A stretch of 64,000 nt of DNA from Streptomyces sp. BK208 (GCF_004364245.1 NZ_SOAV01000001.1:372001-436000); one strand, 5' to 3'. Counted from the stretch's first letter, positions 44,785 to 53,326 are shown. Notes: generated from the letters alone by a model not told the origin. Numbers and translations are program-made.

Positions 44785-45773
44785 AGCCCTTCGCCTACGT
44801 ACGCGCCGGCAGCGTCGAGGAGGCCACCGACGCCTTCGCGGCCCACCCCGGCGCCCGCTACCTCGGCGGCGGCACCAACCTCGTCGACCTGATGAAGCTG
44901 GGCGTGGAGACGCCGGCCGCACTCGTCGACGTGACCCGGCTGCCGCTGGACACCGTGGAGGAACTCCCCGACGGCGGGCTGCGGGCCGGCGCGATGGTCC
45001 GCAACAGCGACCTCGCGGCCCACCCCGCCGTGCGCGACCGCTACCCCGCGCTGTCCCAGGCGTTGCTGGCCGGGGCCTCCGGGCAGTTGCGCAACGCCGC
45101 CACCACCGGCGGCAATCTGTTGCAGCGCACCCGCTGCCCCTACTTCCAGGACGTGTCCAAGCCCTGCAACAAGCGGGAGCCCGGCACCGGTTGCGGCGCG
45201 CTGGAGGGCGTGCACCGCGACCACGCCGTGCTGGGCCACTCCGACCAGTGCATCGCCACCCACCCGTCCGACATGGCGGTCGCGCTGGCCGCCCTCGACG
45301 CGCGGGTGGAGCTGCACGGCCCCGAGGGCACCCGGAGCGTGCCGGCCGCCGACTTCCACCGGCTCCCCGGTATGCACCCGGAACGGGACACGGAGATCCA
45401 CCCGGGCGAGCTGATCACCGGCGTGGTCCTGCCCGGGGCCACCGCCGGGCTCCCCTCCGCCTACCGAAAGGCCCGCGACCGGGCGTCGTACGCCTTCGCG
45501 CTGGCCTCCGTCGCCGTCGTGCTGCACGTGGCGGACGGAGTGGTGGAGCGGTCCGGGATCGCCTTCGGCGCGCTGGCGCACCGGCCCTGGCGCGCCCGGC
45601 GGGCGGAGGACGCGCTGGTGGGGGCGGCGCCCACCACGGCGGCGTTCGAGCACGCCGTCGACCTGGAGCTGGCCGCGGCCGAGCCGCTGCGCGACAACGC
45701 CTACAAGGTGCCGCTGGCCCGCCGGCTGGCCCTGGACGTCCTGGGCCGGCTCGCACCGCCCGCCACGACCTGA
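44781..45773 (+). CDS. Molybdenum hydroxylase FAD subunit (YagS-like, with extra Fe-S cysteines)
   Basis: A 330-residue FAD-binding subunit. FAD motifs are ARYLGGGTNLVDLMK (26-40) and ATTGGNLLQRTRCPYF (107-122). Between the FAD motifs and the CO-dehydrogenase C-terminal domain, C119, C129, C138 and C157 match the additional 4Fe-4S binding cysteines described for the PaoB/YagS branch. It therefore belongs to the periplasmic-aldehyde-oxidase-like subgroup rather than classic xanthine dehydrogenase. Start is the GTG overlapping the small-subunit gene. Confidence 0.93.
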   Translation: MKPFAYVRAGSVEEATDAFAAHPGARYLGGGTNLVDLMKLGVETPAALVDVTRLPLDTVEELPDGGLRAGAMVRNSDLAAHPAVRDRYPALSQALLAGASGQLRNAATTGGNLLQRTRCPYFQDVSKPCNKREPGTGCGALEGVHRDHAVLGHSDQCIATHPSDMAVALAALDARVELHGPEGTRSVPAADFHRLPGMHPERDTEIHPGELITGVVLPGATAGLPSAYRKARDRASYAFALASVAVVLHVADGVVERSGIAFGALAHRPWRARRAEDALVGAAPTTAAFEHAVDLELAAAEPLRDNAYKVPLARRLALDVLGRLAPPATT

Positions 45774-45802
45774 CGACTCCCGCGTCCACGAGGAGGACCC
45801 CC

Positions 45803-47932
45803 ATGAGCGCAACCGATGCCGTCCTGGGCGCTCCCGTCGAGCGCCGGGAGGGGCGGGAGAAGGTCACCGGCACCGCCCGGTACGCCGCCGAGGTCGACGC
45901 GCCGGGACGCGCCCATGCCTGGCCCGTCCCGGCGACGGTCGCACGCGGCCGGGTGACCGGCGTCGACGCCGCTCCCGCGCTCGCGCTGCCCGGGGTGCTC
46001 GCGGTGCTCACGCACGAGAACGCGCCCCGCCTCGGCGATCCCGACGACCCGACCCTGGCCCTGCTGCAGGGCCCGCAGGTCCCGCACCGGGGCTGGTTCG
46101 TGGGCGTGGTGGTGGCCGAGACGCTGGAGGCGGCCCGCGCCGGTGTCGCCGCCGTCCGGATCACGTACGAGACCGAGGCGCACGACGCGACGCTCACCGC
46201 CTCGCACCCCGAGGCGTACGTCCCCGAGACGGCCAACGGAGGTTTTCCGGCGGTCACCGAGCACGGGGACCCGGACGGCGGCCTCGCCTCGGCCGCGGCC
46301 CGGGTCGACGTCGCGTACACGGTGCCGCCGCTGCACAACCACCCCATGGAGCCGCACGCCAGTACGGCGCACTGGGACGGCGACCGGCTGACCGTGCTCT
46401 CCTCCAGCCAGGGCACCACGGCGGTGCAGAAGGAACTGGCGCGCCTGTTCGCACTGCCCGAGGACCGGATCACGGTGCGGGCCGAGCACGTGGGCGGCGG
46501 CTTCGGTTCGAAGGGCACCCCGCGTCCCGAGGTGGTGCTGGCCGCGATGGCGGCGCGCGAGACCGGGCGGCAGGTGACCGTCGCGCTGCCGCGCCGCTAC
46601 CTGCCAACCGTCGTCGGGCACCGGGCACCCACCCTGCACCGGCTGCGGATGGGGGCGGACAGCGGCGGCCGGCTCACCTCCCTCGTGCACGAGGTGACGA
46701 CGTACACCTCCCGGGTCAAGGAGTTCGTGGAGCAGGCGGCGGTCCCCGCCCGGGTCATGTACGGCACCCCCGCGCTGCGTACGGCGCACCGCGTGGCGGC
46801 GCTGGACGTGCCCACTCCGTCCTGGATGCGGGCCCCCGGCGAATGCCCCGGCATGTACGCCCTGGAGTCCGCGATGGACGAACTGGCCGCCGAACTCGGC
46901 CTGGACCCGGTGGAGCTGAGGATCCGCAACGAACCGGAGACCGAGCCCGACAGCGGGAAGCCCTTCAGCAGCAGGCACCTCGTGGAGTGCCTGCGCGAGG
47001 GCGCCCGGCGCTTCGGCTGGCAGGGGCGCGACCCCCGCCCGCGGTCCCGCGCGGCCGGCCCCCTGCTGATCGGCAGCGGGGTGGCATCGGCCACCTACCC
47101 GGTGCTGGTCTCGCCCTGCGCCGCCTCGGCCCGGGCACTGCCCGACGGCGACTTCCTGGTGCGGGTCAACGCCACCGACATCGGAACCGGAGCCCGTACG
47201 GTCCTCGCGCAGGTCGCGGCCGACGCCCTCGGCGCCCCGCTCGACCGGGTGCGGATCGACGTCGCCGACAGCGGCATCGGCTTCGCCCCCGTGGCCGGTG
47301 GCTCCTCGGGCACCGCCTCCTGGGGGTCGGCCGTGCACGAGGCGTGCGTCCGGCTGGCCGGCCGGCTGGCGGAGCACCCGGGTCCCCTGCCCGACGAGGG
47401 GATCGCCGCGGAGGCCGACACCTCCGGCACGGTGGACGGCGAGAGCCCTTACGCCCGGCACGCCTTCGGCGCCCATTTCGCCGAAGTGAGCGTCGACACC
47501 GTCTCCGGTGAGGTACGGGTGACCCGGCTCCTCGGGGTCTTCGCCGCCGGGCGCATCCTCAACGCCCGTACGGCCCGGTCCCAGTTCATCGGGGGCATGA
47601 CGATGGGTCTGGGCATGGCACTGACCGAGGACAGCACGATGGACCCGGTGTTCGGCGACTTCGTCGAGCGCGACCTGGCCTCCTACCACGTGCCGGCGCA
47701 CGCCGACGTCACCGGCCTGGAGGCGTACTGGGTCGACGAGGAGGACGCGCACCTCAACCCCATGGGCAGCAAGGGGATCGGCGAGATCGGCATCGTGGGC
47801 TCGGCGGCGGCCGTCGGCAACGCCGTCCACCACGCCACCGGCATCCGGTTCCGGGAACTGCCGCTCACCCCGGACCGGGTGCTCACCGCCCTGCTCGCGC
47901 ACGAACACCCCCCGGGCACGCTGGGGATCTGA
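45803..47932 (+). CDS. Molybdenum hydroxylase large catalytic subunit (YagR-like)
   Basis: The 709-residue catalytic subunit binds the molybdopterin cofactor. Family blocks include EKVTGTARYAAEVDAPG, HNHPMEPHASTAHW, AEHVGGGFGSKG, RAPGECPGMYALESAMDELA and the end GSKGIGEIGIVGSAAAVGNAVHHATG, whose GxGE glutamate is the catalytic base. The substrate is probably an aldehyde or N-heterocycle; it cannot be fixed. AGGAGGA precedes the ATG. No XdhC/PaoD-type cofactor insertion factor follows. A strong hairpin ends the operon. Confidence 0.94.
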   Translation: MSATDAVLGAPVERREGREKVTGTARYAAEVDAPGRAHAWPVPATVARGRVTGVDAAPALALPGVLAVLTHENAPRLGDPDDPTLALLQGPQVPHRGWFVGVVVAETLEAARAGVAAVRITYETEAHDATLTASHPEAYVPETANGGFPAVTEHGDPDGGLASAAARVDVAYTVPPLHNHPMEPHASTAHWDGDRLTVLSSSQGTTAVQKELARLFALPEDRITVRAEHVGGGFGSKGTPRPEVVLAAMAARETGRQVTVALPRRYLPTVVGHRAPTLHRLRMGADSGGRLTSLVHEVTTYTSRVKEFVEQAAVPARVMYGTPALRTAHRVAALDVPTPSWMRAPGECPGMYALESAMDELAAELGLDPVELRIRNEPETEPDSGKPFSSRHLVECLREGARRFGWQGRDPRPRSRAAGPLLIGSGVASATYPVLVSPCAASARALPDGDFLVRVNATDIGTGARTVLAQVAADALGAPLDRVRIDVADSGIGFAPVAGGSSGTASWGSAVHEACVRLAGRLAEHPGPLPDEGIAAEADTSGTVDGESPYARHAFGAHFAEVSVDTVSGEVRVTRLLGVFAAGRILNARTARSQFIGGMTMGLGMALTEDSTMDPVFGDFVERDLASYHVPAHADVTGLEAYWVDEEDAHLNPMGSKGIGEIGIVGSAAAVGNAVHHATGIRFRELPLTPDRVLTALLAHEHPPGTLGI

Positions 47933-47940
47933 GAACGCGA

Positions 47941-47978
47941 CGTGGGCCGCGCCGGACGGTCGTCCGGCGCGGCCCACG
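47941..47978. terminator. Bidirectional hairpin after the molybdenum hydroxylase operon
   Basis: Perfect 18-bp arms (47941-47958 and 47961-47978) lie between two convergent stop codons, 9 bp after the first and 16 bp before the second. Confidence 0.85.
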
Positions 47979-47993
47979 CTCGGTGGGCGGGGG

Positions 47994-49478
47994 TCAGGGC
48001 GCCGTACGGCTCGCCACGGCCACGCGGCGGGCCGGTCCGCGCCGCGCGGCGGCCGGCGAGCCCACCCGCACGCACAGCGCCAACAGCGCGACGAGCGAGG
48101 CCGCCACGGCCACCGCGACCGCGACCCAGGTGGGTGCCAGCGTGAGGTCGGTGACCGGGGAGACCTGCGCCGAAGGAGTGGCGCTGCCGTAGAGCTTGGC
48201 CGCGGCGAGCGCCGCCGGTCCCACCACCGCCACGGCGAGCAGCGGTACGACGGGCCGGACGGTCAGCAGCAGGGCGAGCAGCAGGCAGGCCGCCGACAGG
48301 CCGACGGCCACCCCGTAGGTCTGCGCGGAGGCGCCGGCGCGGTGCAGCGGGAAGAAGGCCACGCCGCACCCGGCCAGGACCGCGACGGCCAGCCGGGCGA
48401 GCCAGGCCGGGCCCCGGGCGGTACGGCGCGCCGCGCGGTCGCGGTCACGCCCCCCACGGTCGTGCCCCGCACGGTCCCGGTCGCGCTCGCGCGCGGCGCG
48501 GCCTGTGTCACGGTCCCGCCCGTCACGGCCTCCGTCGCGCTCGCGACCCCGGCCGAACGGCCGACGGCCTGCGCGGCCGCGGCGGTCGGCCCCGCCGAAG
48601 GCGCCGGTGCGCCGGGTCGGGCGGGCGGTGGTCCGCGGTTCTTCATCCTCGTCGGCCGCGTCCTGGGCCGCCCGCAGTTGCCGGGCGTCGGGGCTCTGCG
48701 CCCGGACGTGTCCGTCCTCGGCGAGCCGCCCTATCAGTTCGACCAGTTCCTCGACGGGCCGGCCGGTGGCGGCGGCGCGGACGGCCTCCTGACCGCAGTG
48801 CGGCTCCAGGGGCGTGCGGTGCAGCAGTGCCATCAGCCGGGTCACGTCCTCCACGGAGCGGCACTCCGCCGCGGCCCGGATCGCCTCGTCCGCGCTGGCC
48901 GAGTGTCGCGGCGGCCGGGTCAGCAGGCCCACCAGCCGGGTGACGTCCTCGACGGACCGGTTCACGCCGACCGCACGGAGCGCGTCGACCGTGGCCTGTG
49001 CGTACTGCGGCGACTGCTCCAGCATCGTGATGAGGTCGACGACCTCCTCGAGCGGCCGGTCGGCGACGGCGGCGCGCACCAGGTCGCCGACGGGATCGCC
49101 GTACGTCTGTCCGTCTCCGTCGTGGGCCTGGGCCCGGGCCTGGGCCTGGGCGTCGACGTCGGAGTCGGCGTGGCGCGCACGGGGGCCGGGCTGCCGGAAG
49201 CCGGGGCCTTCGCGGCCGGGACCGCCGGGATCGTGGACGGGAAAGTCGGGGTCGGGCTCCGGTTCGGGGAGGTCGGCGTCGTCCAGGTCGTCCCACAGAT
49301 CGATGTCCCGCTCGGGCGAGGGACGGTCGACGACGGTCCGGGCCCCTGGCTCCGCGCCCGGCGGTCGCAGCGTGCCGGTGGTCGCCGTCGTCTCCCCGGT
49401 GGGAAGGTCCAGAGCGGATATGGCGTACTCGGGTATGGCGTACTCGGGCGAGCGAGGTGATGAAGAGCCGGTGTTCAT
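47994..49478 (-). CDS. Membrane protein with four 33-residue repeats
   Basis: A 494-residue protein of unknown function. The N terminus is acidic and disordered. Residues 130-256 hold four helical repeats at exact 33-residue spacing, marked by RPLEEVVDLI (141), RSVEDVTRLV (174), RSVEDVTRLM (207) and RPVEELVELI (240), each preceded by an AxRA-type helix. A long Arg/Asp/Gly-rich stretch (about 285-355) follows, then three or four hydrophobic helices at the C terminus. Topology suggests a cytoplasmic repeat domain tethered to the membrane, perhaps a protein-binding scaffold (inference). ATG 49478 has GGAGAG close before it. Confidence 0.7.
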   Translation of the reverse strand: MNTGSSSPRSPEYAIPEYAISALDLPTGETTATTGTLRPPGAEPGARTVVDRPSPERDIDLWDDLDDADLPEPEPDPDFPVHDPGGPGREGPGFRQPGPRARHADSDVDAQAQARAQAHDGDGQTYGDPVGDLVRAAVADRPLEEVVDLITMLEQSPQYAQATVDALRAVGVNRSVEDVTRLVGLLTRPPRHSASADEAIRAAAECRSVEDVTRLMALLHRTPLEPHCGQEAVRAAATGRPVEELVELIGRLAEDGHVRAQSPDARQLRAAQDAADEDEEPRTTARPTRRTGAFGGADRRGRAGRRPFGRGRERDGGRDGRDRDTGRAARERDRDRAGHDRGGRDRDRAARRTARGPAWLARLAVAVLAGCGVAFFPLHRAGASAQTYGVAVGLSAACLLLALLLTVRPVVPLLAVAVVGPAALAAAKLYGSATPSAQVSPVTDLTLAPTWVAVAVAVAASLVALLALCVRVGSPAAARRGPARRVAVASRTAP

Positions 49479-49681
49479 GATCTCTCCGTGTGGTGGGGGT
49501 GCGGCCGCCCTGCGTCCCCGACATGCGACTCGCGCTGTGTGCTGCCATTACTAGGCACGTCCGTCGCGCCGTGCCACTCCGGTGGGCCACAGGGATGAGA
49601 GAGCCCGCCCGGCGGCCTTGCCGCCGCCGCGAGCGGGCATCCGGGTAGGGAGGCGCGTGTCGCGCGCCGGAGGAGGCCCTG

Positions 49682-50002
49682 GTGGATACGACCACAGTGA
49701 TCGTCGTGGCGGTGCTGCTCGCGGCGGTCGTCCTCGCGGCGGCGGTCGCCGTGCTGGTGCGCCTGGTCCGCACCCGACGGGACCTCAGGCGGGCCGGCCT
49801 CCCCACCGGCCCGCGCTGGGTGTTCTGGGGTGCGGTCCTCTATCTGGTCCTCCCGGCGGACCTGTTGCCCGATCCGGTCTACCTGGACGACGTCGGCGTG
49901 CTGCTGCTCGCCCTGCGCTCCGCGCGCGGCTCGATCGGCGCCCGGCACGCCGCCTCGGACCGGCGGCGTTCCCCGGATTCGCCCGGCGACTACGCAGCGT
50001 AA
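49682..50002 (+). CDS. YkvA/DUF1232-family membrane protein
   Basis: A 106-residue protein. TM1 is residues 5-27 (TVIVVAVLLAAVVLAAAVAVLV). The DUF1232 core WVFWGAVLYLVLPADLLPDPVYLDDVGVLLLALRSAR follows, with the conserved LPxDLxPD and DDVGVL motifs. The molecular role of the family is unknown. The GTG follows GGAGGAGG. It precedes the graspetide genes by 120 bp; no functional link is shown. Confidence 0.85.
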   Translation: MDTTTVIVVAVLLAAVVLAAAVAVLVRLVRTRRDLRRAGLPTGPRWVFWGAVLYLVLPADLLPDPVYLDDVGVLLLALRSARGSIGARHAASDRRRSPDSPGDYAA

Positions 50003-50033
50003 GGAAACCATTCACCCGTTCGAGTCGTATAAG
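50003..50033 (+). promoter_or_regulatory. Possible promoter before the graspetide precursor
   Basis: GGAAAC (50003-50008), 15 bp, then GTC (50024-50026) resembles an ECF-type promoter; TATAAG (50028-50033) could be an alternative -10. The region lies 90-120 bp before the precursor ATG. Low confidence. Confidence 0.25.
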
Positions 50034-50122
50034 TCTCTGGAAGCCGAAGGAAGTCGGCGGACCAGGTGACGGCGCAGAAGATTTCGTCGCCTGATCGGCG
50101 CAGCACCGACTAGGGAGAGACG

Positions 50123-50314
50123 ATGCAACCGTTCGCGCTCAACTACGCACGGCCGGCTGTGGAGTTGGAAGCCACCACCGAGTACGTCTACGACTCGGGG
50201 CTGCAGTTGAACGTGCTCCTCGACGGCCGGGTGGCCGCCTGCGACCACGCGCTGCTCAGAGAGCTGGGGACCACGACCTCCACCGCGGGGTCGAAGACTC
50301 ACTTCGACGACTGA
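50123..50314 (+). CDS. tgmA: Graspetide (ATP-grasp-modified RiPP) precursor peptide
   Basis: A 63-residue precursor. The N-terminal PFALNYARP (3-11) and the YDSGLQ..VLLDG middle match the leader pattern of the putative ATP-grasp-modified RiPP precursors (TgmA type). The C-terminal core reads TTTSTAGSKTHFDD (50-63): a run of Thr/Ser hydroxyl donors plus Lys58, ending in two aspartates (62, 63) that can accept side-chain ester or amide links. GGGAGAGACG precedes the ATG. The ligase gene follows 16 bp later. The product structure and activity are unknown. Assignment rests on leader pattern and gene pairing. Confidence 0.82.
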   Translation: MQPFALNYARPAVELEATTEYVYDSGLQLNVLLDGRVAACDHALLRELGTTTSTAGSKTHFDD

Positions 50315-50330
50315 ACACGGGCCGTCGACG

Positions 50331-51317
50331 ATGACCGTGCTGATCCTGACCTGTGAAGAGGACGTCACCGCGGACATGGTGGTGGTGCACCTGAACGCGT
50401 CGGGAGTTCCGGTGGTCCGCCTGGACCCCGCCGACCTCACCGGCTCCGTCGCGCTCTCCGGCGAGTTCGTGCACGGCTCCTTCCGGGGCCATCTGTCCGC
50501 GGGAGGCCGGCTGGTGAGCATCGGGGGGCTGCGGTCCGTCTGGGTGCGCAGGCCGGGCGGGGCGGCCACCCGGGCCGCCGAACCTTCCGCGTGGCTGACC
50601 GAGGAGGCCGGTCAGGCGCTCTACGGCATGCTCCGCGGCTCACCGGCGCGCTGGATGAACCAGCCCGACGCCGCACACCGGGCCAGGTACAAGCCCTGGC
50701 AGCTGCGCCTCGCCCAGCGGTGCGGGCTGCCGGTGCCGGCGACGCTGATCACGACGTTCCCACGGGCGGCCCGCGAGTTCGCCGAGCGCTACCCGGATCT
50801 CGTGGTCAAGCCCGTCTCGGGCGCCCATCCGCAGGATCCGCCGCTGGCGGTGCCGACCAGCAGGGTTTCGCCCGAGGCCGACTTCTCGGCCGTCGCCCAC
50901 GGTCCGACGCTGCTGCAGCGCAGGGTCGCCAAGCGGGCCGACATCCGGCTGACGGCCGTCGGCGACGTGTTGCTGGCGGCGCGCAAGACGACGCCGGCGA
51001 GCCTGGACCCGGCGGAGGTGGACGTGCGTTTCACGGCGTCGGACGAGCCGTGGCGACCGGCCCCGGTGCCGCCGCGCGTCGCCGAGGGCGTCCGGGACTA
51101 CCTCCGGGAGGCCGGGCTGGCCTACGGCGCGTTCGACTTCGCCGAGGACGGCGACGGCACCTGGTGGTTCCTCGAGTGCAACCAGTCGGGGCAGTTCGGC
51201 TTCGTCGAGGTGGAGACGGGCCAGCCGATCGCCCGCACCATCGCCGAGTGGCTGGCCCGGCCCGAGGACGGGGCCACGGTGGAGGCGGGCGGCCCGGGCA
51301 CTGCGGCGGTCGGATGA
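50331..51317 (+). CDS. tgmB: ATP-grasp peptide ligase for graspetide maturation
   Basis: A 328-residue ATP-grasp enzyme of the MvdC/MvdD/TgmB type. The N-terminal preATP-grasp part starts VLILTCEEDVTADMVV; RSVWVRRPG lies at 69-76. The ATP-binding core includes YKPWQLRLAQRCGLPVPATLITTFP (120-143), LVVKPVSG with K160, and LLQRRVAKRADIRLTAVGD (194-212). The metal-binding end is FDFAEDGDGTWWFLECNQSGQFGF with D269, E282 and N284. It should activate Asp/Glu carboxylates of the precursor with ATP and join them to Thr/Ser (or Lys) side chains. It sits right after its likely substrate gene. Confidence 0.88.
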   Translation: MTVLILTCEEDVTADMVVVHLNASGVPVVRLDPADLTGSVALSGEFVHGSFRGHLSAGGRLVSIGGLRSVWVRRPGGAATRAAEPSAWLTEEAGQALYGMLRGSPARWMNQPDAAHRARYKPWQLRLAQRCGLPVPATLITTFPRAAREFAERYPDLVVKPVSGAHPQDPPLAVPTSRVSPEADFSAVAHGPTLLQRRVAKRADIRLTAVGDVLLAARKTTPASLDPAEVDVRFTASDEPWRPAPVPPRVAEGVRDYLREAGLAYGAFDFAEDGDGTWWFLECNQSGQFGFVEVETGQPIARTIAEWLARPEDGATVEAGGPGTAAVG

Positions 51318-51351
51318 GGTTCCCCCGGCACGCCTGCCCGAGGGCCGCCCG

Positions 51352-51567
51352 TCAGTGCGGGCGGGGGCCGGGCAGCAGGGCGGTGCGCTGCCAGCCGGCG
51401 CCGGGGGACGGCTGGCGTTCGGGACCCGGCAGGTACCCGGGGGTGCGCAACGGCCGCATGACCACCTCCAGTTCCCTGCTCACACGCTCGGCGTCCCGCC
51501 GCACCTGCTCGGGGACGTCACCGCGTTCGGCGACGAGTCGGTCGTAGATGGGGGAATCCTGGAACAC
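51352..51567 (-). CDS. Small hypothetical protein
   Basis: A 71-residue protein beginning FQDSPIYDRLVAERGDVPEQVRRDAERVSRELEVVMRP, a charged helix, with a Pro/Gly/Arg-rich tail (TPGYLPGPERQPSPG). I recognise the N-terminal pattern as common among unstudied streptomycete proteins but know no function. Start is a GTG at 51567 with only a weak ribosome site. It is convergent with the ATP-grasp gene (34 bp), and an involvement in that pathway is not supported. Confidence 0.55.
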   Translation of the reverse strand: MFQDSPIYDRLVAERGDVPEQVRRDAERVSRELEVVMRPLRTPGYLPGPERQPSPGAGWQRTALLPGPRPH

Positions 51568-51675
51568 CCGTCAACGTGCCTTTCGTGTCGTCCGCCCCCG
51601 TACGGAGGCGCGACTGAGCAGTCTAGGCGCCCGTTCACCCACCGGTGCGCATTCCGCCAGGATGTGAACAGCCGC

Positions 51676-52161
51676 TCAGGCTCCGGTCGTGGAGCCGGGC
51701 CGCACGATCATGAGGACGGTCACCGTGGCCCACAGCAGGTTGAACACGCCGGTGAACATGGCGAGCCGGGCCGTACCGGCCCGCTCGACGGGCTGCCGGT
51801 CGGCCAGTTGCTCAAGGAGCTCCTCCTGACGCGGCAGGACGAAGGCGGCGAGGAGACCAGCGGCCGCCGCGGTGAGGGTGACGGACGCGATGAGCCAGGC
51901 GTCGCCCAGGACGCCCATCGAGGCGGCGGTGGCGAACCCGAGGACCGGCACGGCGATGCCCAGACCGGCGTAGACCCGGCAGATGCGGTGCAGGAGCCGG
52001 ACGATGCCCGTGTCACCGGCGTCCGCGGCCTCCCCTCCCCCGACGGCCGCCGCCACCGGCACCCGGCGGGCGGCCGCCGGGAACATGCTGGCCGCGACGG
52101 TGACGGGTCCCACGGCGATGACGGCCGCGAGGACGTGGAGGGACAGCAGCAACTTGGTCAT
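51676..52161 (-). CDS. DUF2269-like integral membrane protein
   Basis: A 161-residue protein with four hydrophobic helices: LLLSLHVLAAVIAVGPVTVAASMFP (about 4-28), a middle pair (YAGLGIAVPVLGFATAASMGVLG and AWLIASVTLTAAAAGLLAAFVLP), and MFTGVFNLLWATVTVLMIV near the end. The pattern, with LHVLAAVIAVGP at the start and R(P)G at the end, is that of DUF2269-type predicted integral membrane proteins. Function unknown. ATG 52161 follows GGAG; the open frame to 52419 overlaps the next gene's start on the other strand and is rejected. Confidence 0.7.
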   Translation of the reverse strand: MTKLLLSLHVLAAVIAVGPVTVAASMFPAAARRVPVAAAVGGGEAADAGDTGIVRLLHRICRVYAGLGIAVPVLGFATAASMGVLGDAWLIASVTLTAAAAGLLAAFVLPRQEELLEQLADRQPVERAGTARLAMFTGVFNLLWATVTVLMIVRPGSTTGA

Positions 52162-52344
52162 CGGGAGGGCTCCGGGAGCTGAGGCGGGCGGCGCGGTGAT
52201 CGATGACCAAGGTAGAAAGACGAAACCGGCCCGCACAGTGGCGGGAACGACAGTTTCCCACGGGATCCCGCCAGCCCCTCCCACCCGTGCCTGCCCGACC
52301 GGACCGGCCCTGACCCGGTCTTCTGTGCGTGGCGCGAACTCGCC

Positions 52345-52350
52345 TAGGGT
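52345..52350 (+). promoter_or_regulatory. -10 element for a leaderless glxA-type transcript
   Basis: TAGGGT (52345-52350) fits the TANNNT -10 consensus and ends 7 bp before the ATG at 52358, with no Shine-Dalgarno between. Transcription would start at or next to the ATG. Inference from spacing. Confidence 0.45.
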
Positions 52351-52357
52351 GGCGCCC

Positions 52358-53326
52358 ATGCACTCGGTGGCGATCCTGGTCCTCGACGACGTGGTGCCCT
52401 TCGACATGGCGGCGCCCATGCAGGCGTTCGACTGGGCACGGTTGCCCGACGGCCGCCGCCCCTACCGGGTGGGGCTGTGCGCGGAGTCGCCCGAGGTGCG
52501 CACCGAAGGCCTCACCCTGCGGATCGAGCGGGGTCTGGAAGCGCTGGAGACGGCCGACACCGTCATCGTGCCGGGCCGCTCGGAGGGGGCCGGCCCGCCG
52601 TCCGGGCGCGTCCTCGACGCACTGCGCCGGGCGGCCCGCGCCGGGACCCGGATCGCGTCGGTGTGCGTCGGTGCCTTCGTCCTGGGGGAAGCCGGCTTGC
52701 TGGACGGGCTGCGGGCCACCACCCACTGGATCGCCGCCGCGGAACTGGCCCGCCGGTACCCGCTGGTGGAGGTGCTGCCGGACGTGCTCTACGTGGACAA
52801 CGGGCAGATCCTCACCTCGGCCGGCGCGGCCGCCGGCCTGGACATGTGCCTGCACATGATCCGCCGGGACCTGGGCTCGGCCGTGGCCGCGCACTCCGCC
52901 CGGATGTGCGTCATGCCGCTGGAACGGGAAGGCGGGCAGGCCCAGTTCGTGGTGCACGAGCACCCGCCCGTGCCGCGGGGCTCGGACCTGGAGCCACTGC
53001 TCGGGTGGATCGAGGACAACCTGGCCGGGGAGCTGACCCTCGGGGCGATGGCGGCCCGCTCGGGGATGAGCGAGCGCACCTTCAGCCGCCGCTTCCGCGA
53101 ACAGACGGGCACCACGCCGCTGCAGTGGCTGCTGCGGGCCCGGGTGCGGCGTGCCCAGTACCTGCTGGAGAACGGGGACGACTCGGTCGAGAGGATCGCC
53201 CGGCAGGCGGGGTTCGGTTCGCCCACGGCCTTCCGTGAGCGGTTCCGCCGGGTGGTCGGCACCACCCCGTACGGCTACCGCGCGGCCTTCCGGGCGAAGT
53301 CCCCCGCGCCACCGCGCCTCCCGTGA
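52358..53326 (+). CDS. GlxA-family transcriptional regulator (DJ-1/PfpI plus AraC HTH)
   Basis: A 322-residue regulator. Residues 1-190 form a DJ-1/PfpI class I amidotransferase-like domain (VAILVLDDVVPFDMAAPMQAFDWA, VIVPGRSEG, ASVCVGAFVLGEAGLLDG with the elbow cysteine). Residues 210-315 hold two AraC helix-turn-helix units (LTLGAMAARSGMSERTFSRRFREQTGTTPLQWL and SVERIARQAGFGSPTAFRERFRRVVGTTPYGYR). Such proteins sense small metabolites and activate transcription. The target is not evident; the divergent DUF2269-like gene is one candidate. Confidence 0.92.
   Translation: MHSVAILVLDDVVPFDMAAPMQAFDWARLPDGRRPYRVGLCAESPEVRTEGLTLRIERGLEALETADTVIVPGRSEGAGPPSGRVLDALRRAARAGTRIASVCVGAFVLGEAGLLDGLRATTHWIAAAELARRYPLVEVLPDVLYVDNGQILTSAGAAAGLDMCLHMIRRDLGSAVAAHSARMCVMPLEREGGQAQFVVHEHPPVPRGSDLEPLLGWIEDNLAGELTLGAMAARSGMSERTFSRRFREQTGTTPLQWLLRARVRRAQYLLENGDDSVERIARQAGFGSPTAFRERFRRVVGTTPYGYRAAFRAKSPAPPRLP

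Noticed and set aside
51352..51567. Small minus-strand protein as a graspetide partner or second precursor
   Set aside because: It is convergent with the ligase gene, lacks the leader motif and has no Thr/Asp core.
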